DNA of 5,815 nt from JAIOPA01 sp036522895 (GTDB taxonomy: Bacteria > Eisenbacteria > RBG-16-71-46), in NCBI GenBank assembly GCA_036522895.1, contig DATDEX010000074.1:1-5815 (forward strand). Direction: 5' to 3'. The position numbers and the translations under genes are program-made. The notes under the pieces were generated by a model. The model was not told where the DNA came from and did no database searches. It saw nothing but the letters and a program-made list of their open reading frames with translations. Below are positions 1 to 4,039 of this stretch, in pieces. Position 1 is the first letter of the stretch. Every line of letters starts with the position of its first letter.

Positions 1-432
1 CTCGCCGATTACGACGTGCGCCCGCCGGAGCCGCGCCTTGCGGCCGGACGGCTCTCGGGCGGCAACCAGCAGAAGCTCGTGGCGGCGCGCGAGCTCTCGC
101 GCGACGCGCGGGCCCTGATCGCCGCCCACCCCACCCGCGGCGTCGACCTGGGCGCGGTGGACGCGCTCCATCGCCGCATCCTCGCCGCGCGCGCGGCCGG
201 GCTCGGTGTGCTGCTCGTCTCGAGCGAGCTCTCCGAGATCCTCGCGCTCTCGGACCGCATCGTCGTGCTGACCGGCGGGCGGATCGTGCACGAGACCACG
301 CCCGCCACCACGGACGAGCGCACGCTCGGGCTCTGGATGACCGGGCGGGCGACGCTCACCGACACGCCCTTCGAGCTTTCGCGGCCTCCGGCCGCGTCGG
401 ACCCGCACGACTCTGGAAGCCCGCGCGCATGA
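1..432 (+). CDS. Nucleoside ABC transporter ATP-binding protein (YufO/NupO-like), C-terminal part
   Basis: This is the last 143 codons of an ABC ATPase. The frame is open from base 1, so the start lies upstream; the GTG at 16 is an internal Val. What remains is the second nucleotide-binding domain of a tandem-NBD ATPase of the sugar/nucleoside importer class. The class-specific signature LSGGNQQK is at residues 18-25 of the visible part. The Walker B region reads LIAAHPTRGVD (residues 39-49), and the switch region reads LLVSSELSEILALSDRI (71-87). From memory, proteins of the YufO/NupO group carry AAQPTRG here rather than DEPTRG, so the loss of the Walker B Asp-Glu pair is typical of the group; His43 in the Gln place is a variant. 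The H-loop His is replaced by Ser75. ATP hydrolysis therefore probably depends on the first domain, upstream of the window. The protein would energise the two permeases that follow at the inner face of the membrane. It overlaps the next gene by 4 bases. Ribose-type (RbsA) function is less likely given the two different permeases and the phosphorylase downstream. Confidence 0.93.
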   Translation, partial: LADYDVRPPEPRLAAGRLSGGNQQKLVAARELSRDARALIAAHPTRGVDLGAVDALHRRILAARAAGLGVLLVSSELSEILALSDRIVVLTGGRIVHETTPATTDERTLGLWMTGRATLTDTPFELSRPPAASDPHDSGSPRA

Positions 433-1484
433 GCGCGCCCGCCGCCCGCACCGCGCCGCGCGTCCCCTGGGTCGCGCTCGCCCCGCTCGCCGCCGTCGTC
501 CTGGCGCTCGCGGCGGGCGGCCTGCTGATCGCCGCGGTCGGCCAGTCGCCGCTCGAGGTGTACGGCCTGCTCGTCCGGGAGGCATTCGGCACCGGCTACG
601 GGCTCGGGCAGACGCTGTTCAAGGCCACGCCGCTCGTCTTCACGGGGCTTTCGGTGGCGCTCGCGTTCCGGGCCGGACTCTTCAACGTGGGCACCGAGGG
701 GCAGATGTACCTCGGCGGCTTCGCGGCGGGACTCGTCGGGGCGTACGCGCCGCTCCCCGCGCCGCTCCTCCTGCCCGCGGCGCTCGTCGCGGCGGCGCTC
801 GCCGGCGCCGCGTGGGGCGCCGTGCCCGGCGTGCTCAAGGCGCGCTTCGGCGCGCACGAGGTCATCAACACGATCATGCTCAACTTCATCGCGTTCGCGC
901 TCGTGTCGTGGTGGGGCCGCTCGCTGTTCGTGGCCGCCACCGTGCGCACGCGCGAGGTGGCCGCGGCGGCGCGCGTGCCGCGGCTCGACGTGCTCGTGCC
1001 GTGGCTCAAGGGTTCGCCCGCCAACTTCGCGCTGCTCTTAGGCTTCGCGCTGGCCGTGGGGCTCGGCGTGTTCCTGTTCCGCACCCGCCGCGGCTACGAG
1101 CTGCGCGTGCTGGGGTTGAACCTCGGCGCGGCCGAGTACGCGGGCGTGCGCACCGGCGTGGCGCAGGTGCAGGCGTTCGCGCTCGCGGGCGCGCTCGCGG
1201 GGCTCGGGGGCGTGAGCTTCGTGCTCGGCTACAAGCACTGGTTCGAGCAGGACTTCACGGCCGGCGCGGGGTTCATGGGCATCGCGGTCGCGCTCATCGG
1301 GCGGAGCCACCCGCTCGGCGTGCTGCTGGCGGCGATCTTCTTCGGGGCGCTGGCGTATGGTGGGCTGGTCGTGAACCAGCGCGTGCCGAGCGACCTCGTG
1401 AACGTGCTGCGCGCGCTCGTGATCCTGTTCGCGATCAGCTCGCACGCGCTGTTCGCGCGCTGGGCGCGGCGGAGCGGCGCATGA
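429..1484 (+). CDS. Nucleoside ABC transporter permease 1 (YufP/NupP-like, BPD_transp_2 family)
   Basis: A complete 351-residue integral membrane protein, the larger of the two permeases of a nucleoside importer. The N-terminal hydrophobic segment is about residues 14-37. It is followed by a segment typical of this family, FRAGLFNVGTEGQMYLGG (80-97), then EVINTIMLNFIA near 143-154 and GIAVALIGRSHPLG at 284-297, a C-terminal family motif. Several further hydrophobic stretches (about 100-135, 200-217, 245-265, 298-312, 325-343) fit a multi-pass fold. The ATG at 429 overlaps the TGA of the ATPase gene as ATGA. A weak GGAAG lies 9 bases upstream (415-419), so reinitiation by coupled ribosomes is likely. 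The protein should pair with the next gene product to form the membrane channel. Substrate preference cannot be read from the sequence; the purine phosphorylase in the same operon points to purine nucleosides. Confidence 0.95.
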   Translation: MSAPAARTAPRVPWVALAPLAAVVLALAAGGLLIAAVGQSPLEVYGLLVREAFGTGYGLGQTLFKATPLVFTGLSVALAFRAGLFNVGTEGQMYLGGFAAGLVGAYAPLPAPLLLPAALVAAALAGAAWGAVPGVLKARFGAHEVINTIMLNFIAFALVSWWGRSLFVAATVRTREVAAAARVPRLDVLVPWLKGSPANFALLLGFALAVGLGVFLFRTRRGYELRVLGLNLGAAEYAGVRTGVAQVQAFALAGALAGLGGVSFVLGYKHWFEQDFTAGAGFMGIAVALIGRSHPLGVLLAAIFFGALAYGGLVVNQRVPSDLVNVLRALVILFAISSHALFARWARRSGA

Positions 1485-2389
1485 TCGGCCTGCTGCTCTT
1501 CGCCGCCGCCACGCTGCGGATCACGGTGCCGTACGCGCTCGCCGCCATGGGCGGCAGCGTCGGCGAGCGCGGCGGCGTGGTGTGCCTGGCGCTCGAGGGC
1601 ATCATGCTCCACGGCGCGCTCGCTTACGTGCTCGGGGCCTGGTACCTGCAGAGCCCGTGGCTCGCGCTCCTCTGCGCCGTCCTCGCCGGCATGGCGACGG
1701 CCGGGCTCCACGCGCTCGTCACCGTGGTGTTCCGCGCCGACCAGATCACCAGCGGCATCGGCTTGAACCTGCTCGCCGCCGGGCTCACGCGCTTCGTGCT
1801 CGTGACCGTGTTCCACTCCTCGTCCAACTCGCCGCGCGTCGCCGGGCTCCCCGACCTGCCGCTCGGGCCGCTCGCGCGCGTGCCGGCGCTCGGGCCCCTG
1901 CTCGCCACGCCGCTCGTGCCGCTCACGTTCGTGCTCGTGCCGCTCGCGACCTGGCTCCTCTTCCGCACCCCGTTCGGACTCCGCCTGCGCGCGACCGGCG
2001 AGCAGCCCGCGGCCGCGGCGGCACTCGGCCTCTCGGTGCCATGGCTCCGCACCGCGGGCGTGCTCCTCTGCGGCGCGTTCTCCGGGCTCGCGGGCGCCTG
2101 GCTCGCGAGCGAGCAGCACTCGTTCACGGACGGCATGACCGGCGGCCGCGGCTACATCGCCATCGCGGCGATGATCGTGGGCAAGTGGCACCCGGCCGGC
2201 GCCGCGGCCGCGTGCCTGCTGTTCGGCGCCACGGAGGCGGCGCAGATCGCGCTCCAGGGCCTCGGGCTCCCGAGCCCGCTGTTGCAGGCCCTGCCCTACG
2301 CGGTCACCATGCTCGCGCTCGCGGGCTTCATCGGGCGCGCCACGCCGCCGCGCGCCCTCGGCCAACCCTGGAGCCCCGAAGAAGCATGA
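1481..2389 (+). CDS. Nucleoside ABC transporter permease 2 (YufQ/NupQ-like, BPD_transp_2 family)
   Basis: A complete 302-residue membrane protein, the second, shorter permease of the importer. Near the N-terminus it has GGSVGERGGVVCLALEGIML (residues 24-43), the version of the family motif seen in YufQ-type subunits (usually ISERSGVVNIGLEGMML, from memory). DQITSGIGLNLLAAG lies at 87-101, and the C-terminal hallmark GGRGYIAIAAMIVGKWHPAG at 221-240. The tail RATPPRALGQPW also resembles the usual PPxALGxPY-like end of these subunits. The Met at 1481 is chosen because it forms an ATGA overlap with the preceding stop, has GGAG at 1471-1474 six bases upstream, and places the first hydrophobic helix right at the N-terminus; the frame is open further upstream but those residues are Arg-rich and not membrane-like. 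Cys35 occupies a position usually held by Asn in the motif, a small oddity. It should heterodimerise with the permease encoded just upstream. Confidence 0.95.
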   Translation: MIGLLLFAAATLRITVPYALAAMGGSVGERGGVVCLALEGIMLHGALAYVLGAWYLQSPWLALLCAVLAGMATAGLHALVTVVFRADQITSGIGLNLLAAGLTRFVLVTVFHSSSNSPRVAGLPDLPLGPLARVPALGPLLATPLVPLTFVLVPLATWLLFRTPFGLRLRATGEQPAAAAALGLSVPWLRTAGVLLCGAFSGLAGAWLASEQHSFTDGMTGGRGYIAIAAMIVGKWHPAGAAAACLLFGATEAAQIALQGLGLPSPLLQALPYAVTMLALAGFIGRATPPRALGQPWSPEEA

Positions 2390-3240
2390 GCCTCGCCCCC
2401 GAGCTGCCCACGCGCGATCTCGAGCGCCGCGTCGCCGAAGCGGTCGCCGCGATCCGCGAGCGGAGCCCGCTCGCGCCGCGCGTGGGGCTGACGCTCGGCT
2501 CCGGGCTCGGGGGCGTCGTGGACGCGATCCCGGGCGCGGAGGTGTTCGCGACGCGCGAGCTGCCGCACTGGCCCGCGTCCACCGTGCACGGCCACGCCGG
2601 ACGTCTTGCGCTCGGCACGTGGCGAGGAGTGGCGGTCGCGGCGCTCTCCGGGCGGAGCCATCGCTACGAGGGCTACACGCTCGACCGCGTCACGTTCGCC
2701 GTGCGGGTCATGCGCGCGCTCGGATGCCGGACCCTGATCTTCACGAACGCCGTGGGCGCGATCCACCCCGAGCTCCGCCCCGCCGACGTCATGCTCGCGA
2801 CCGGCCACATCAACGGCATAGGCAAGCGCGGGCTGTTCACGCCGGAGGAGCTGCGCGAGCGGCGCGCCGGGCGCCGGGTCGACGATTACTACTCGCCGCG
2901 GCTGCGTGCCGCGCTGCTCGCGGCCGCGCTCGCGGCCGGCGTGAAGCTCCACCAGGGCGTGCTCATGGGCGGGCAGGGGCCCTCGTACGAGACCGCGGCC
3001 GAGGTGCGGATGGCGCGCATGCTCGGCGCCGACGTGGCGTGCATGAGCACGGTGCACGAGGTGACGCTCGCGGCCGAGTTGGGCTGCGAGGCCGCGAGCC
3101 TCTCGTGCGTCACCAATCGCGCCACCGGTCTCTCGGCCACGCCGCTCACGCACGCCGAGGTCACCGAGGTCGCCGATCGCGTCGCGGTCAAGTTGCGCGC
3201 GGTGCTCGAGCGGTTCCTGGACGCCGAGGCGCGCGGCTGA
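2386..3240 (+). CDS. punA: Purine nucleoside phosphorylase, low-molecular-weight trimeric type (inosine/guanosine)
   Basis: A complete 284-residue cytoplasmic enzyme of the PNP/MTAP family, which splits purine nucleosides with phosphate to base plus (deoxy)ribose-1-phosphate. Residues that align with the human PNP active site can be seen: Ser39 in LGSGLGG, His70 in GHAGRL, Arg90 and His92 in GRSHRYEGY with Tyr94, Asn121-Ala122 in TNAVGAI, Tyr201 and Glu202 in GPSYET, Met220-Ser221 in MSTV, Asn244 in VTNRATG, and His256 near the end. Asn at 244, with Ser rather than Thr after Met220, favours a 6-oxopurine PNP over methylthioadenosine phosphorylase, which has Asp in that region. Several usually conserved positions differ: TNAVGAIHP for TNAAGGLNP, TGHIN for RDHIN, MSTVHEV for MSTVPEV. 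The ATG overlaps the permease stop as ATGA, so it is the last gene of the import operon and would act on what the transporter brings in. Length matches the family. Confidence 0.95.
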   Translation: MSLAPELPTRDLERRVAEAVAAIRERSPLAPRVGLTLGSGLGGVVDAIPGAEVFATRELPHWPASTVHGHAGRLALGTWRGVAVAALSGRSHRYEGYTLDRVTFAVRVMRALGCRTLIFTNAVGAIHPELRPADVMLATGHINGIGKRGLFTPEELRERRAGRRVDDYYSPRLRAALLAAALAAGVKLHQGVLMGGQGPSYETAAEVRMARMLGADVACMSTVHEVTLAAELGCEAASLSCVTNRATGLSATPLTHAEVTEVADRVAVKLRAVLERFLDAEARG

Positions 3241-3438
3241 GCCCCGCGACGGGCGTCGCCGCCGATCCGCGGCGCGGCATGCGGGCCGCCCGCCCGACCA
3301 TCCCCCCGACCAGGCGCCGCGCGCCGGATTCCCCGGCCGCCCGTGACATATTCATAACACATTGTGCCGCATGGGAATGCCGGTGCGGATCTGAACCGGC
3401 GCGATCCACATTAGATCACCTCGTCATACGACTTCCGA

Positions 3439-3446
3439 TGTATAGT
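3439..3446 (+). promoter_or_regulatory. Possible -10 promoter element for the small secreted protein gene
   Basis: TATAGT at 3441-3446 matches five of six bases of the TATAAT consensus, with TG immediately before it. It sits in a locally AT-richer patch of otherwise GC-rich DNA. A start around 3452-3454 would give a 5' leader of about 35 bases ending in a good Shine-Dalgarno. No convincing -35 hexamer is seen at 16-18 bases spacing, so the call rests on the -10 match, composition and position only. Confidence 0.35.
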
Positions 3447-3476
3447 CTAGGGGTTCGAGCACCGGGAGCTCCTCAC

Positions 3477-3481
3477 GGAGG
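3477..3481 (+). promoter_or_regulatory. Shine-Dalgarno sequence fixing the GTG start of the small secreted protein
   Basis: GGAGG lies six bases before the GTG at 3488. This is the strongest Shine-Dalgarno in the window, and it decides the GTG start, since no ATG is available near the signal peptide. CTCC at 3469-3472 could pair with GGAG at 3477-3480, but a 4-bp stem is too short to claim regulation. Confidence 0.75.
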
Positions 3482-3487
3482 TCACTC

Positions 3488-3886
3488 GTGAAGCTGACTC
3501 GTTCCCTTGTTGTTCCCGCACTGGCTGCCGCCTGTGCGCTCGTCGCGCCGGTGGCTCGCGCCGGCACGGGATGCCCAGACGATCCCGAACGCTGCGTCGA
3601 GCGCGGCGCGTCGGTGCCTCACACCGCGACCGTCGCGACGAGCGCCACCCGCATCGTCACCCCGCCCGCCGCGCCGGCCGTGGTGGCGACCGCTCATAAG
3701 TCGGTCGCGGTTTCCGCGCGGAAGAGCGCGAGCAAGCCCGCACACGCGACACCGCTTCCCGGCACGGCCACGCCCGCGACGCCGGGCATGGGCATGCTGC
3801 TCAAGCTCTCGGGCGGCACCGGTGGCGACGTGTCGTGGTACCCGAGCCGGCCCGCCGACAACACCGGCGCGAGCTGGGTGCTCTAG
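3488..3886 (+). CDS. Small secreted Ala/Thr/Pro-rich protein of unknown function
   Basis: A 132-residue protein that I do not recognise. It starts with GTG behind a strong Shine-Dalgarno. The N-terminus is a clear Sec signal peptide: basic MKLTR, hydrophobic core to about residue 20, and a likely signal peptidase I site after APVARA (residue 25). The mature part begins with two cysteines, Cys29 and Cys36, in GCPDDPERC, which could form a disulfide. Residues about 41-100 are low complexity, dominated by Ala, Thr, Pro, Ser and Val with scattered Lys, His and Arg, and are probably disordered. The last 30 residues change in character: a Gly-rich LSGGTGGDVSWYPSRP followed by a tail ending in ASWVL, with two Trp and one Tyr. 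The gene stands alone, with its own possible promoter and a terminator, and is convergent with the HEAT-cyclophilin gene. Codons ending in T or A are slightly more frequent than in the neighbours. Coding status rests on signal peptide, Shine-Dalgarno and terminator together. Confidence 0.75.
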   Translation: MKLTRSLVVPALAAACALVAPVARAGTGCPDDPERCVERGASVPHTATVATSATRIVTPPAAPAVVATAHKSVAVSARKSASKPAHATPLPGTATPATPGMGMLLKLSGGTGGDVSWYPSRPADNTGASWVL

Positions 3887-3927
3887 ACCCAGCCGACTTA
3901 CACGCGTTACACGCGGCTCGTACCGCG

Positions 3928-3964
3928 CGCCGCGTCACCCCCCGGTGGCGCGGCGTGTTGTTTT
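3928..3964 (+). terminator. Rho-independent terminator after the small secreted protein gene
   Basis: A 12-bp stem pairs 3928-3939 with 3944-3955 around a CCCC loop. All pairs are Watson-Crick except one T-G wobble (3935 with 3948). It is followed at once by TGTTGTTTT (3956-3964), the only T-rich run nearby. It lies about 40 bases after the stop at 3884-3886. On the opposite strand no T tract follows the hairpin, so it is directional for the + strand gene. Confidence 0.85.
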
Positions 3965-3965
3965 C

Positions 3966-3985
3966 GCGGGAGGTCGTGCTCCCGC
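3966..3985. other. Hairpin between the convergent genes
   Basis: GCGGGAG (3966-3972) pairs perfectly with CTCCCGC (3979-3985) around a 6-base loop. It directly follows the T tract of the + strand terminator and has no T tract of its own on either strand. It may back up termination in this convergent gap or be a chance GC-rich stem. Confidence 0.4.
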
Positions 3986-4001
3986 CCGGCCCGCGCGTCA
4001 C

Positions 4002-4034
4002 GCTCGCCGGGGACGCGCGGTCGCGCCGGCGAGC
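4002..4034 (-). terminator. Stable stem-loop just after the HEAT-cyclophilin stop (possible terminator or 3' end stabiliser)
   Basis: GCTCGCCGG (4002-4010) pairs perfectly with CCGGCGAGC (4026-4034), and the 15-base loop can form an inner 4-bp CGCG stem (4014-4017 with 4022-4025). On the - strand it begins six bases after the stop codon of the HEAT-cyclophilin gene. No T run follows on that strand, so it is not a canonical Rho-independent terminator. Position and stability suggest a role in 3' end formation or RNA protection. Confidence 0.45.
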
Positions 4035-4039
4035 CCGCC

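Larger units (their letters stand above)
3241..3487. other. Intergenic region between the nucleoside operon and the small secreted protein gene
   Basis: No gene is supported here. The first 100 bases are very GC-rich with only short hairpins (arms 3281-3285/3289-3293 and 3313-3317/3321-3325) and no T tract, so no Rho-independent terminator for the operon is evident. Two AT-richer patches stand out, at about 3343-3363 and 3407-3450; the second contains a -10-like element. An imperfectly nested pair of inverted repeats lies between them: GCCGGT (3379-3384) with ACCGGC (3395-3400), and GGATC (3387-3391) with GATCC (3403-3407). They overlap, so as RNA they could not form together. Regulatory meaning is unknown. 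Confidence 0.6.

Noticed and set aside
1229..2365. A long open frame on the - strand opposite the two permease genes, and similar long frames elsewhere opposite or out of frame with real genes
   Set aside because: The translations are Arg/Ala/Glu/His-rich with no recognisable domain, as expected for the shadow of GC-rich genes with third-position G/C bias. The + strand frames carry clear family motifs over the same bases.
3281..3325. Short perfect hairpins after the phosphorylase gene (3281-3293 and 3313-3325) as an operon terminator
   Set aside because: Both have 5-bp stems with 3-base loops and no T tract. In DNA this GC-rich such stems are expected by chance.
3465..3481. GGAGCTCC palindrome and CTCC/GGAG pairing that might hide the Shine-Dalgarno
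   Set aside because: The palindrome cannot form a hairpin without a loop, and the alternative stem is only 4 bp. This is not enough to claim a translational switch.
3488..3535. Lipoprotein signal with Cys16 of the small secreted protein as the lipidated residue
   Set aside because: The sequence before Cys16 is AAA without the usual Leu at -3, and the hydrophobic stretch continues to a good signal peptidase I site (ARA before residue 26).
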